64,000 nucleotides of DNA from Halotia branconii CENA392 (GTDB lineage Bacteria; Cyanobacteriota; Cyanobacteriia; Cyanobacteriales; Nostocaceae), in contig NZ_CP124543.1 in assembly GCF_029953635.1 (NCBI RefSeq), positions 6,604,367-6,668,366 on the forward strand. Reading direction: 5' to 3'. The notes under the pieces are model-generated. The model saw only the letters and a list, made by a program, of their open reading frames with translations. It was not told the DNA's origin and did not search any database. Numbering within the stretch: the first letter of the stretch is position 1; the number at the start of each line of letters is the position of its first letter. Positions 32,869 to 42,062 of the stretch are shown here, one piece after another. Both the position numbers and the translations under genes were made by a program.

Positions 32869-33307
32869 AATTAGTTATTAAAGCCTAGTTTGGGAAATTG
32901 CTGCTATTTGGCGTGTTTTACCAAGCTTCATTCTTCCCACCTTTGAAATCTAACTAACAGCCAAGATTTTCTGTTCTTACTTCTTATTAATTGCGGGATG
33001 ATTTTTGTCACGCAGAGGCGCAGCGAAAAGTTCCTCGTTCGCGTAAGCGTTCCGCAGGAAAGCCGGGTTTCCCGGCGTAGGAAACTTTTCAAGACAGAGA
33101 CGCAAAGGAAGAGAAAATAATCTATTCTTCATGCCCAATAGCTTGGCGATCGCAGCGACAAAAAGCGATGTCTTTTGCTGGCAAAGATGCTCTATCTGCC
33201 TGTAGCTTGCTTCCCCGCAGGGGGTTATTATACCTCTACGGAGAATATTAGCTCTGGTGACACAGATGCGATCATCGCCTCAAGCACGGTTAGCTATGGA
33301 GCTAAAA
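32869..33307. other. Intergenic region with nested palindromic repeats (439 bp)
   Basis: An interspersed repeat at about 33008-33110 contains an outer arm pair GAAAAGTTCC (33025) / GGAAACTTTTC (33080) and an inner hairpin GCCGGG/CCCGGC (33062-33076). Further fragments of cyanobacterial repeats (CTTGCTTCCCCGCAGGGG, about 33207) follow. No gene is seen. Confidence 0.65.
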
Positions 33308-34936
33308 TTAATCAGCCTTGCCATTTTCTTCATAGCTAAGTAAGTGAGGATCGTTAACCCAAATTGATTGTTGAGGTACAGGAATAGAAATTCCGGCTTG
33401 ATCCAAGGTGATTTTCAAGCGCCGACGATACTCTCGTGCTACGTCCCATTGTTTCAGCGGTTGTGTTTTGATCCACACGCGAATCATCAAACCGCGATCG
33501 CCAAAATTATCTATTCCCAAAACTTGAGGTGTTTCTAGTATTTGATATTGCCATTGCGGATCTTGATCCATCTGCGAGGCGACATTTTGAATCAACTGTA
33601 AAGCATGATCAATATCAGTTTGATAAGAGACAGGAATTGTTAAATCGGCTCTTGACCAGCGACTAGAAAGATTAGCGACAACTTTAATTTCACTATTGGG
33701 AATTGTGATCAAACGCCCTTCAGAATCTCGTAATTGTGTCATCCGCAGATTGAGATTTTCTACTAAGCCTCCGACTTCTCCTACAGCAATGACATCGCCT
33801 AAAGCATACTGGTCTTCTAGGATAATCAGGAAACCGTTAATCGCATCTTTAATCAAGTTTTGTGAAGCTAAAGACACGGCAACACCAATTAAACTTGCAC
33901 CAGCTAATAAGGGAACAATATCTATACCTAAGAAGACCAATGCTAGTAAGATGCCAACTCCTACCCAAACACCAGTCACAATACTTTTAGTCACACCAGA
34001 AAATGTCGAGACTCGCAATTGCAGACGTTCATAATTTTCGGAATTTAGTAAAGCCCCACTGCTAATCAAAGTTGAGGTGAAGCGGTCAATCAAGGCATAA
34101 CTAGCACGAATTACTACATAAATTCCTAGTGTAACAATGCCCAATTTAAACGGGATTTTGGCGGCTGTGAGAATACCAACCTGAAGTATACGTGTATAGG
34201 GAAATAAACCCAAAATTATAAAACTTCCACCTCCCCAAATCCCTGCTTGAGTGAGTTGAAACAATCGTGTTTTAACTTCTAAAAGATGCCGATGTTGCTG
34301 TTGGTTTAATTGAGTTGCGATTGGTTGTGCTGCTGGTGGGGTTTGAGGGGTAGGGCGGGCTGTGTTCTTTTTGGAACGACGTTGCCAGCTATATACTCCA
34401 AAACTGGCAAAAATCATTGCTACTCCGATACCACCGGCAATTTTACCTTGGTCAATTAAAAACTCAGTCTGTCGCTCTTGTTTAGCCCTTGGCAAACCTT
34501 TCTGCAACTTCTCTTGGATTTGAGTTGCTAATGTTGACAGATCTGCCTGTTGTAGTCTGGCATCTTCAGAAGTAATGGTCATCAGGTATTTGCCGTTGAC
34601 ATCGATTACAGGTAAACCATTTACTGGTCTAATATCTACCCTGAGATCTGGCGTATCTGAACGAAAATAGCTTTTGCTAATTTCTTGCAAATTTTGCTGA
34701 ATATTTTGTAAACGATCAGACAAGTTGCTTCTTGATGATGCTATCCGAAACAACCGACGACCATCCAAATAAACCCAGTCCGAAACAATCCTATTATCTA
34801 AATTATTACTGACGCTGCTAGGAGCTTGCACATTAGGTAAAAGAGGAGTCTGGGCTGTAGCTTTTGGTGCAAGTGTAGGTGTAGGCACAACAGCCACAGC
34901 CATTGAACCTGCGATCGCCAAAAATTGAAAGCGCAC
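33308..34936 (-). CDS. MscS-type mechanosensitive ion channel
   Basis: The 542-residue protein has a signal peptide (residues 1-29, ending about ATA), a periplasmic N-terminal domain (about 30-165), one membrane span near 170-185 and a group of spans about 225-345. The MscS core follows: VPLLAGASLIGVAVSLASQN (pore helix), LGDVIAVGEVGGLVENLNLR and GRLITIPNSEI (beta domain). It should release osmolytes under hypo-osmotic stress. The extended periplasmic N-domain is common in cyanobacterial members. Confidence 0.92.
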   Translation of the reverse strand: MRFQFLAIAGSMAVAVVPTPTLAPKATAQTPLLPNVQAPSSVSNNLDNRIVSDWVYLDGRRLFRIASSRSNLSDRLQNIQQNLQEISKSYFRSDTPDLRVDIRPVNGLPVIDVNGKYLMTITSEDARLQQADLSTLATQIQEKLQKGLPRAKQERQTEFLIDQGKIAGGIGVAMIFASFGVYSWQRRSKKNTARPTPQTPPAAQPIATQLNQQQHRHLLEVKTRLFQLTQAGIWGGGSFIILGLFPYTRILQVGILTAAKIPFKLGIVTLGIYVVIRASYALIDRFTSTLISSGALLNSENYERLQLRVSTFSGVTKSIVTGVWVGVGILLALVFLGIDIVPLLAGASLIGVAVSLASQNLIKDAINGFLIILEDQYALGDVIAVGEVGGLVENLNLRMTQLRDSEGRLITIPNSEIKVVANLSSRWSRADLTIPVSYQTDIDHALQLIQNVASQMDQDPQWQYQILETPQVLGIDNFGDRGLMIRVWIKTQPLKQWDVAREYRRRLKITLDQAGISIPVPQQSIWVNDPHLLSYEENGKAD

Positions 34937-35338
34937 TCAGATACCTCCTGGAGCTAAATTTACTAGTGCTAACTACTTCTATAGCCACCTTTATATTTAA
35001 CTAATAATTTGAGTAAATGTACCTATCTAGAGTTACGTTTTTACTTTGATATTGCGAAAATTTCCTATTTTAGGAAAATATTACCTCTTAAGATAGATGC
35101 CAAATTACTTAATATATTTTGGTAAAACTAAGAAGAGTCTTTGCTAAATCTCTTATCCAAGATAAATGAAAAAAACCAAAAACGAAGTTGACATTCCGCT
35201 GATCAAACGTCAAGCTAGTCCACAGAACCATTGATATCGGTTTTTGGTAATTACAGCTAAAAATCGCAAGTCGTGGAATAATCTAGTAGAGTACGTAATT
35301 AATTACGTAGCTTTTTTTACTTTTTGAGGTAATACTTA
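34937..35338. other. Promoter region of ahcY and the MscS gene (402 bp)
   Basis: No gene is present. The main visible signal is a perfect 18-bp palindrome next to a T-run (35292-35309) close to ahcY. The rest is AT-rich. I could not recognise an S-adenosylhomocysteine riboswitch. Confidence 0.6.
35292..35309. promoter_or_regulatory. Perfect palindrome upstream of ahcY
   Basis: TACGTAATTAATTACGTA is an 18-bp palindrome without loop, followed by GCTTTTTTTAC. It lies 29 bp upstream of the ATG. The symmetry suggests an operator for a dimeric regulator; the T-run also allows an attenuator reading. Confidence 0.4.
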
Positions 35339-36616
35339 ATGACTGCAACTTCTCCCCGATTAAAGCACGAGGTTAAAGACCTCGCCCTGGCTAGCTTGGG
35401 AAGACAGCGCATTGAATGGGCTGGACGCGAAATGCCAGTCTTAAAGCAAATTCGCGATCGCTTCGCTCAAGAAAAACCCTTTGCCGGGATTCGCCTTGTG
35501 GCTTGTTGTCATGTGACAACAGAAACAGCACATCTAGCTATTGCCCTCAAAGCTGGTGGTGCAGATGCTGTTTTAATTGCTAGTAATCCTTTATCAACTC
35601 AAGATGACGTAGCTGCTAGCCTCGTCGTCGATCATGAAATTCCCGTTTTTGCTCAAAAAGGCGAAGACAACGAAACTTATAATCGCCACGTACAAATTGC
35701 CTTAGATCATCGCCCCAACATTATTATTGATGATGGTAGCGACGTAGTAGCCACCTTAATTCAAGAACGCCAAGATCAAGTTAGCGATTTGATTGGTACT
35801 ACAGAAGAAACAACAACGGGAATTGTACGTCTGCGCGCCATGCTTAAAGATGGCGTTCTCACTTTCCCAGCTGTCAACGTCAACGATGCAGACACCAAGC
35901 ACTTCTTTGATAATCGCTATGGTACTGGGCAATCTACCCTAGATGGCATTATCCGGGCTACAAATGTGCTGCTGGCTGGAAAAAACATTGTTGTTGCTGG
36001 TTATGGCTGGTGTGGTAAAGGTACGGCACTCCGCGCCCGTGGTCTTGGTGCTAATGTAATTGTCACCGAAATTGACCCCATCAAGGCGATTGAAGCTGTG
36101 ATGGATGGTTTCCGCGTGTTACCAATGGCAGAAGCTGCTCCTCAAGGTGACTTGTTTATTACAGTTACTGGTAACAAGCATGTGATTCGCGCCGAACATT
36201 TCGATATGATGAAAGACGGTGCGATCGTTTGTAACTCTGGTCACTTTGATATTGAAATTGACCTGAAATCTTTGAAGGCTAAGGCTAAAGAAGTTAAACA
36301 AGTACGTCCCTTTACCGAAGAGTATCGGTTAGCAAGTGGTAAATCAGTCATAGTTCTGGGTGAAGGACGCTTGGTAAACCTCGCCGCTGCGGAAGGACAT
36401 CCTAGTGCAGTTATGGATATGAGCTTTGCTAATCAGGCTTTAGCTTGCGAATATCTGGTGAAGAATAAAGGCAAGTTGGAACCGGGTTTACATTCCATCC
36501 CTACCGATGTTGACCAAGAAATTGCTCGACTGAAGTTGCAAGCAATTGGAATTAACATTGATACCCTCACACCAGATCAAATTGAGTACACCAATTCTTG
36601 GGCTAGCGGGACTTGA
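35339..36616 (+). CDS. ahcY: Adenosylhomocysteinase
   Basis: This cytoplasmic NAD-dependent enzyme hydrolyses S-adenosylhomocysteine to adenosine and homocysteine, keeping methylation reactions going. The 425 residues match the shorter bacterial and archaeal type. Motifs: ACCHVTTETAHLAIAL (substrate site), DDGSDVVATL, TTTGIVRLRAM, VVAGYGWCGKGTALRARGLG (NAD-binding) and VCNSGHFDIEID. GAGG lies shortly before the ATG. Monocistronic, with a hairpin about 70 bp after the stop. Confidence 0.97.
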   Translation: MTATSPRLKHEVKDLALASLGRQRIEWAGREMPVLKQIRDRFAQEKPFAGIRLVACCHVTTETAHLAIALKAGGADAVLIASNPLSTQDDVAASLVVDHEIPVFAQKGEDNETYNRHVQIALDHRPNIIIDDGSDVVATLIQERQDQVSDLIGTTEETTTGIVRLRAMLKDGVLTFPAVNVNDADTKHFFDNRYGTGQSTLDGIIRATNVLLAGKNIVVAGYGWCGKGTALRARGLGANVIVTEIDPIKAIEAVMDGFRVLPMAEAAPQGDLFITVTGNKHVIRAEHFDMMKDGAIVCNSGHFDIEIDLKSLKAKAKEVKQVRPFTEEYRLASGKSVIVLGEGRLVNLAAAEGHPSAVMDMSFANQALACEYLVKNKGKLEPGLHSIPTDVDQEIARLKLQAIGINIDTLTPDQIEYTNSWASGT

Positions 36617-36683
36617 GCCTCAGATATTTACTGAATCAGTGGTAGAAGTGAAACGATAACTCAATCTGGAAGTTTATGTTTAT

Positions 36684-36706
36684 GGGATGGGCAATTTGCC
36701 TATCCC
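36684..36706 (+). terminator. Hairpin after ahcY
   Basis: GGGATGGGCAA pairs imperfectly with TTTGCCTATCCC, followed by AATTTTA. A probable terminator for ahcY. Confidence 0.55.
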
Positions 36707-36755
36707 AATTTTATGAGGTGAGAAAAGAGAGTTTCGTAAACACATGCAAAAAAAT

Positions 36756-36970
36756 GTAGGTTGGGGAGCCACTGCGTTAGACGGGTTTCCGAGGCACTCC
36801 GTTGGGCGGCTGTGCCGACTTGTTCGCGCAGCGTCTCCCATTGGGAGAAGGAAGTGCTGCCGGCTTGTAGACGCTTCTGCGGCTTCCCGCAGGGTAGTAA
36901 GTGGCGTTTGACGTAAAGAAACCCAACACTTTTATCGATGTTGGGTTGCGCTGTGCTTAACCCAACCTAC
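36756..36970. repeat. Inverted-repeat element with GTAGGTTGGG ends (215 bp)
   Basis: GTAGGTTGGG (36756-36765) and CCCAACCTAC (36961-36970) bound a repeat-rich insert. Inside is a second inverted repeat, AACCCAACA/TGTTGGGTT (36920-36947), and fragments of other interspersed repeats (GCTTCCCGCAGGG). The right end overlaps the 3' end of the phosphotransferase gene and supplies its stop codon. Confidence 0.75.
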
Positions 36971-37892
36971 GCCTAAATGCTGTCTCTAAAGGTTGAACCT
37001 CCCTAGCCAAACCAATATGTGCTAGAGATAACGATATATCATTATATTTCACTCCAATCAATGACCATTGCAACTCAAGTGTCCCTACCCAGAAACGTGC
37101 GCGGTTAATTACATACCTTAACATTGGATAATCACTTTCCATTAGCTGTACAATATTTTCTCCATAATTTCCCAGTTGGATGGCCATATCGCAAGCTGGA
37201 TCTCCCAAGCCAGCAACGCCAAAATCGATAATGCCACTAATGCTTTGTGATTCTGGGTTAAAGAGAATGTGATACACAGGCAAATCGCCGTGAATAAGTA
37301 CAGGTGTGTAACTCAGATCAAGTTCACCTGATACCACAGGCGCAAACAGTTCACGTATCCAAGTTTGCTGGTGTCGCCAAAGGTGAGGAAAGAGAGTTTC
37401 TTGAACATCGTTGTACAACTGCAACCAATCTTCATGCGATCGCACTGCATCAGAGAAAGATACTCCCGATGCTGCTAAAACTTCAGATGGAATGCTGTGC
37501 AATTGTTGGTGAAATGTAGCAAGTTGAGAAATAACACGGGTTTGTGCGATTTTACTCAACTTCAGCAGAGTATTGCGAGAAAGGGGTTCACCTTTGAGAT
37601 ATCGATAAGTAACAAAGCCTTCTTGCAAATGCTCAAAACGGGGAATCGGTAAATCAATATAACGTTGCAACACTTGCAAGACTTTAGCTTCATGAAAAAG
37701 TACTTGTTTTCCCCAATCTTCTTTAGCGAAGCGACAGACAAACTGATGGTTAACTATCACTACATCATTGATCATGCCATCTTGATTAAAATCTAGATGG
37801 TCAAAGGAAATATTCGGATAAACTGCACGAATCTTATTCAGATAAGAGGAAGGAATATTATTCACAGTGGATTTTACGATGGCAACAAACAA
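36957..37892 (-). CDS. APH-family phosphotransferase
   Basis: This 311-residue kinase-fold protein has VCRFAKEDWGKQVLFHEAKV (N-lobe Lys and Glu), YLKGEPL (hinge), the catalytic loop VLIHGDLPVYHILF (HGD) and ISGIIDFGVAGLGDPACDMA (metal-binding Asp). In the catalytic loop the usual Asn is replaced by His (HGDLPVYHILF), which may alter metal binding. The substrate is unknown. The last residues (RRLG-stop) are encoded by the end of the GTAGGTTGGG element. Confidence 0.85.
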   Translation of the reverse strand: MFVAIVKSTVNNIPSSYLNKIRAVYPNISFDHLDFNQDGMINDVVIVNHQFVCRFAKEDWGKQVLFHEAKVLQVLQRYIDLPIPRFEHLQEGFVTYRYLKGEPLSRNTLLKLSKIAQTRVISQLATFHQQLHSIPSEVLAASGVSFSDAVRSHEDWLQLYNDVQETLFPHLWRHQQTWIRELFAPVVSGELDLSYTPVLIHGDLPVYHILFNPESQSISGIIDFGVAGLGDPACDMAIQLGNYGENIVQLMESDYPMLRYVINRARFWVGTLELQWSLIGVKYNDISLSLAHIGLAREVQPLETAFRRRLG

Positions 37893-38052
37893 TCAAAATC
37901 ATTCGGACTTTTCGCCCGACAGAAACGATGTAACTGATTTGTGTGTTTGTTTTATCTACGCAACACTGTTGTTAAACTCCCCTAAAATATCCTTAAAAAT
38001 AAGTCTAGCATCACCTAAAGCTTATTACCTGCACAAATTGGTATAAGATGCT

Positions 38053-38420
38053 TCATAGCATACGCTGCACGCGAGTTAGGCGCTCTGAGTAGTTTTTGAT
38101 TACCTGTAGAGCAAACATTGGTGTTTCTTGAACTGCAAAGAGAAACCTGTCTTGATCAAGGGAAGCAAGTTGACAATGAGTCTTAGCGATCGCTGTATAT
38201 GTTCTATTTCCTACGCCTATAAGTACCCCTGTACCAAAAACTTCGCCTGCCTCAATTGTTTCTACAACTTTACCATTAACTAATATATTTACCTCTCCGT
38301 ACAAAATCCCAAACATCAAATTGCCAGGCTCTCCTTCCTCAAAAATAACTTTATCTGCTGCAAATGTTTGAGGATTTGGTTGTTTTTGAAAGATACTACT
38401 GTAATTACGGGATTTAGCAT
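38053..38420 (-). pseudogene. cNMP-binding-domain protein, frameshifted
   Basis: The 3' part (ATG at 38319, 88 residues) encodes the second half of a cyclic-nucleotide-binding domain: LMFGILYGEVNILVNGK, GEVFGTGVLIG, YTAIAKTHCQLASLD, VQETPMFALQVI. The same frame stays open upstream and reads IFQKQPNPQTFAADKVIFEE, the expected first half, but has no start codon. A start (ATG at 38420, MLNPVITVVS) exists in another frame. The two frames would join by a one-base change near 38393-38400. Either the gene is broken or the assembly has an indel there. Related single-domain proteins run about 120 residues. Confidence 0.65.
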
Positions 38421-38619
38421 GAAAATGACCTAAAATTCCTAATTTTTAAATAAATTATTGGTATGAACTACACGAGAGCCGAAAAAAGTATACTATTTTC
38501 TGTTGATTAACTATCACCTATTGATAGATTCCAGGTTAGTATCCAAAAAACAAGTTTTTGGCAATTTGGCAGACATACAGTCCTTAACACTGGTATATTT
38601 TGTCTTGTGCAAGGGGTGT

Positions 38620-38662
38620 AGCAGAAGTGGTTCCGGCTATCATGGTCGGAACCACTTCTGCT
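38620..38662. terminator. 16-bp perfect hairpin at the xthA 3' end
   Basis: AGCAGAAGTGGTTCCG (38620-38635) and CGGAACCACTTCTGCT (38647-38662) are perfect complements with an 11-base loop. The xthA stop codon overlaps the stem by two bases. No T-run follows on either strand, so it may be a 3'-end stabiliser or an interspersed palindrome. Confidence 0.6.
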
Positions 38663-39452
38663 ATTTATCCTCCAATTCCAGAATGACCGGTGCATGATCG
38701 CTGGGTTGGGTCAATTTTCTGGGTGTAGCATCAATAATACAACTTTTAGCCCGCTCATAAAGTGCTGGTGTGAGATAGTGATGGTCAATTCGCCAACCTA
38801 AGTTGCGACGAAAAGCGGCGGCGCGATAATCCCACCAGCTGTAGTGTCCACCTTCTGTAGTAAATTTGCGAAAGGCATCAGCAAATCCCATTGCCAGAAT
38901 ATCTCGTAAGGCTTGGCGTTCTAGTTCGGAAGCCATAATATGATTGTCTGGACTTACTTGATCGTGAATATCCTTGGCTTCCAGAGCAATATTGAAATCG
39001 CCACAGACACAAATATCAGGTTGTGACAGCAACAGACATTTTAAATATTCTCGCAGTACTTTCAACCAGCGCAGTTTATATGCGTATTTTTCAGTTCCTA
39101 CTGCTGCGCCATTGGGAACATATAAATTTACAATCCGAATGCCATCAATTACGCCTGTAATCACCCGCTTTTGCTCATCCCATTCCAGCAGTTGATCGCT
39201 CAAAATTGCTGTAAAACCAGTAGTTACATCTACAAGCTGTTTACGGCTAATTAAAGCTACACCGTTATAAGATTTTTGTCCTGATAAATAAAGGTGATAG
39301 CCCAATTCTTCAAAAAGCGATCGCGGAAAATCGGCATCTATAACTTTTGTTTCTTGTAAGCAGAGGACATCAACGGGATTTTGTTTGAGCCAATCAATAA
39401 CCTGTTCTAAACGAATGCGAACTGAGTTGATATTCCAAGTAGCTATTTTCAT
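38661..39452 (-). CDS. xthA: Exodeoxyribonuclease III (AP endonuclease)
   Basis: The 263-residue protein of the exonuclease III/APE1 family cleaves DNA at abasic sites and removes 3' blocks in base-excision repair. Signature elements: MKIATWNINSVRIRLEQVI at the start, CLQETKV (metal-binding Glu), YVPNG, CGDFNIA and a C-terminal PSDHAPVILEL (catalytic His). The length is normal. Monocistronic, ending in a long perfect hairpin. Confidence 0.95.
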   Translation of the reverse strand: MKIATWNINSVRIRLEQVIDWLKQNPVDVLCLQETKVIDADFPRSLFEELGYHLYLSGQKSYNGVALISRKQLVDVTTGFTAILSDQLLEWDEQKRVITGVIDGIRIVNLYVPNGAAVGTEKYAYKLRWLKVLREYLKCLLLSQPDICVCGDFNIALEAKDIHDQVSPDNHIMASELERQALRDILAMGFADAFRKFTTEGGHYSWWDYRAAAFRRNLGWRIDHHYLTPALYERAKSCIIDATPRKLTQPSDHAPVILELEDK

Positions 39453-39909
39453 TAGTTAAGTAGCAGTATCCAGAGCAATAATGAACTTTTAATTATTACT
39501 TATTTATGATTCTTTAATATTTGTAATCTTCCTCTTTTGATCCTGATTTTTCCTTATTTAACGTTGTGATCAATTGATCCCATCCCATAATTTTAGTATC
39601 TACAGCTACAAAATCTACCTTTTTTGTAAGTTTAGCTACAAAAAATTCTAACCGCCTATGATCCCCGCGATAGATGAAACCGTTAGAAGGTGAGTTATAT
39701 TCTATAAAGTATAGTCGCTAGGTCGCTACGGCTGTTTGGTTTTAAATACATCGGTAATGTTTGACAGTAAGGTTAACTAATATTGCGCTCCCAAGAGTCA
39801 ATTAAGTTAATTTAAATGTCAAAAGAGTAAGTACAAATGCTTGTCCTCATAAAATAATGTTCAGTCTTTACATTGAGGACAAATTTAACGACTGAACCCT
39901 AACAAATGT
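39453..39909. other. Intergenic region (457 bp)
   Basis: Divergent promoters for xthA and the glycosyltransferase gene. A short inverted repeat TTTTTTGTA/TACAAAAAA lies at about 39619-39644. No element copy or gene is seen. Confidence 0.55.
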
Positions 39910-40977
39910 ATGAAAATCGCTCAAGTTGCCCCCTTATGGGAACGAGTTCCACCTCCTAATTATGGAGGAATTGAACTGGTAGTGAGTCGCTTGACCGATG
40001 AACTAGTTCGTCGCGGTCATGAAGTAACTTTGTTTGCCTCTGGCGATTCTCTAACTTTGGCTCATTTAGAAGCAGTTTATCCATACGCATTGCGCTTAGA
40101 TCAAAATATCCAAGAGTATGCAGTGTACGAAACGCTGGAACTGAGTCAAGTTTATCAACAAGCTGCGGCATTTGATATTATCCATTCTCATGTAGGGATG
40201 ACGGCATTACCTTTAGCGAATTTGGTATCAACTCCCACAGTACATACACTGCACGGCAATTTTACCAAGGATAACCGTCATGTATATAGTCACCATCAAC
40301 AGCAATCATACGTCAGCATCAGTAACGCCCAGCGTCAAATTAAATTAAACTATGTTGGCACAGTTTATAACGGGATTGAATTAGCGGATTATCCATTTGT
40401 AGCTCAGCCTCAAGAATTGCCCTATTTAGCATTTTTAGGACGCTTTTCTCCAGAGAAAGGGCCACAATATGCGATCGCTATTGCTAAGCAAAGTGGTTGG
40501 CGCTTAAAAATGGCAGGAAAAGTTGATGTAGTCGATTCAAAGTTTTTTGAACAAGAAATTGCCCCCCATATCGATGGTCAGCAAATTGAATATTTAGGCG
40601 AAATTAACCACGCCGAAAAAGCTGAACTTCTAGGCAATGCTGCAATCACTCTTTTCCCCATAACTTGGCAAGAACCCTTTGGTTTAGTGATGATTGAATC
40701 TATGGCAACTGGTACACCAGTAATTGCTATTAATTTAGGTTCAATACCAGAAGTGATTGTTAATGGCGAAACAGGATTTATGTGCCAAACTTATGAAGAA
40801 ATGGCAGCAATGATTCCTGCGGCGTTAGAACTCAATCGTCAAACCTGTCGAGCTTATGTAGAAAACAAATTTAGCGTTAACCAAATGGTTAGCGATTACG
40901 AAGCGGTCTATGAACAAATTATTAAAAGCCGCATTGATTTAAATGGTTACATACATGCGGCTAAAATCCGAGTTTAA
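39910..40977 (+). CDS. Family 4 glycosyltransferase
   Basis: The 355-residue GT-B enzyme of GT family 4 is retaining and sugar-nucleotide dependent. The N-terminal APLWERVPPPNYGGIELVVS and ELVRRGHEVTLFASGDS are typical of a cyanobacterial subgroup. The C-terminal domain has FLGRFSPEKGPQYAI and EPFGLVMIESMATGTPVIA (the E-x7-E motif). The acceptor is unknown; it may act on glycolipids or extracellular glycans. A 61-residue zinc-ribbon gene follows after 55 bp and is probably cotranscribed. Confidence 0.9.
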   Translation: MKIAQVAPLWERVPPPNYGGIELVVSRLTDELVRRGHEVTLFASGDSLTLAHLEAVYPYALRLDQNIQEYAVYETLELSQVYQQAAAFDIIHSHVGMTALPLANLVSTPTVHTLHGNFTKDNRHVYSHHQQQSYVSISNAQRQIKLNYVGTVYNGIELADYPFVAQPQELPYLAFLGRFSPEKGPQYAIAIAKQSGWRLKMAGKVDVVDSKFFEQEIAPHIDGQQIEYLGEINHAEKAELLGNAAITLFPITWQEPFGLVMIESMATGTPVIAINLGSIPEVIVNGETGFMCQTYEEMAAMIPAALELNRQTCRAYVENKFSVNQMVSDYEAVYEQIIKSRIDLNGYIHAAKIRV

Positions 40978-41032
40978 TCAAAATTTTTTTTATCTGTTTT
41001 AAACAACAAATTTTCTTTAGGAGGACATTGGA

Positions 41033-41218
41033 ATGAATATGAGAGCTAACACCTGTCCGTGCTGTGGTGGTTCCCTCCTGCGTCATGTTCGTCATAGCGA
41101 ACTGTACTGGTTTTGCGTGTCTTGCCGACAAGAAGTACCACTTTTAACGGTTAACCGCTTGCCTAATTTAGATACTCGCAATACGGGAGTACTTTCTCAA
41201 CAAGCTGTAAATTCTTAA
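41033..41218 (+). CDS. Small zinc-ribbon protein
   Basis: The 61-residue protein has two CxxC knuckles, Cys8/Cys11 (TCPCCGG) and Cys28/Cys31 (FCVSC), 16 residues apart, suggesting one structural zinc. The C-terminal tail is unstructured. AGGAGG lies upstream of the ATG at good spacing, strong evidence for translation. No specific function can be read. Confidence 0.8.
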   Translation: MNMRANTCPCCGGSLLRHVRHSELYWFCVSCRQEVPLLTVNRLPNLDTRNTGVLSQQAVNS

Positions 41219-41324
41219 TATGAAGTTGAGATACTGTAAACTGCGTTTATATTTGTTGGCTCTACTTGGGAAAATCAGGTGGAGCTAAATTAATAGGTTA
41301 AAAGCTTGTTAACAGTTGCCACAG

Positions 41325-42011
41325 CTACTTATGAGCCAGAACTTGCACAAAATCTTGATGTTCTTGACTAGCTAAACCTTGTTGTAATACTTCTAAAACC
41401 TTTGCTAAATTTGCTGCTAATAAAGCTGTTTTATCTAACCATAATCCTGGAAATACCTGAGAACATATTAGACCATTGCTATTGGGTTCAACTTGAATAT
41501 ATTCGCCTTCATTTAATCTAAACCAATCAAATTGACTCTCATCAACTCGCCACACTAAATATTCTTGTACTCCATTGCGACGATATACTTTGAGTTTTTG
41601 ATTCAAATCAATTGAAACACTGCTGGCAGCAATTTCCACAATTAATTCAGTAGCACCTTCTACATAGCCATCTTGACTAATAGTAGATTGTCCTCCAACT
41701 TCAATTCTCAATAGTGCATCAGGTTGAGGTTCGTTATCAAAATCAAGACGTACTGTAGCATTATCCAGTGTTTCCACTCCTGGTGTAGCGGCTTCGTAAG
41801 CGACTAACCAACCTATAATGCTTGCATGGGGCTTGCCGTGTTTTTTCGCTCGTACAGGGGATGCCAAGTAAACAACTCCTTCAATCAATTCTGCTTTTTT
41901 CAAATTAGGCATTGCTTGATAGCGGCGCTCAAATTCAGTACGAGTAAGTTTGTCACCGTTTTCTAAAGGCGGAATTGTCAACAGTTTAGAAGTTGTGTCA
42001 GCAGATATCAT
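41325..42011 (-). CDS. Uma2-family (DUF820) endonuclease-like protein
   Basis: The protein has 228 residues from the ATG at 42011 (MISADTTSK); an earlier ATG at 42062 would add 17 residues. It belongs to the very expanded cyanobacterial Uma2/DUF820 family with a PD-(D/E)xK-like core: MPNLKKAELIEGVVYLASPV, HASIIGWLVAYEAAT, NEPQPDALLRI, GATELIVEIAASSVSID. The Asp and Glu-x-Lys-like positions sit in PDALL and VEIAASS. A function in DNA transactions or as a domesticated element protein is unproven. Confidence 0.88.
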   Translation of the reverse strand: MISADTTSKLLTIPPLENGDKLTRTEFERRYQAMPNLKKAELIEGVVYLASPVRAKKHGKPHASIIGWLVAYEAATPGVETLDNATVRLDFDNEPQPDALLRIEVGGQSTISQDGYVEGATELIVEIAASSVSIDLNQKLKVYRRNGVQEYLVWRVDESQFDWFRLNEGEYIQVEPNSNGLICSQVFPGLWLDKTALLAANLAKVLEVLQQGLASQEHQDFVQVLAHK

Positions 42012-42062
42012 AATTTTTAAGGGTGATAGGTAATTACTGACATAATTTAATTTTACTAGCAA

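Noticed and set aside
34937..35338. S-adenosylhomocysteine riboswitch upstream of ahcY
   Set aside because: I could not find the expected conserved core; only a palindrome is visible.
40411..40640. HIP1 octamers (GCGATCGC) as regulatory sites
   Set aside because: They are spread through the window inside and outside genes, as is usual in cyanobacteria, and mark no specific locus.
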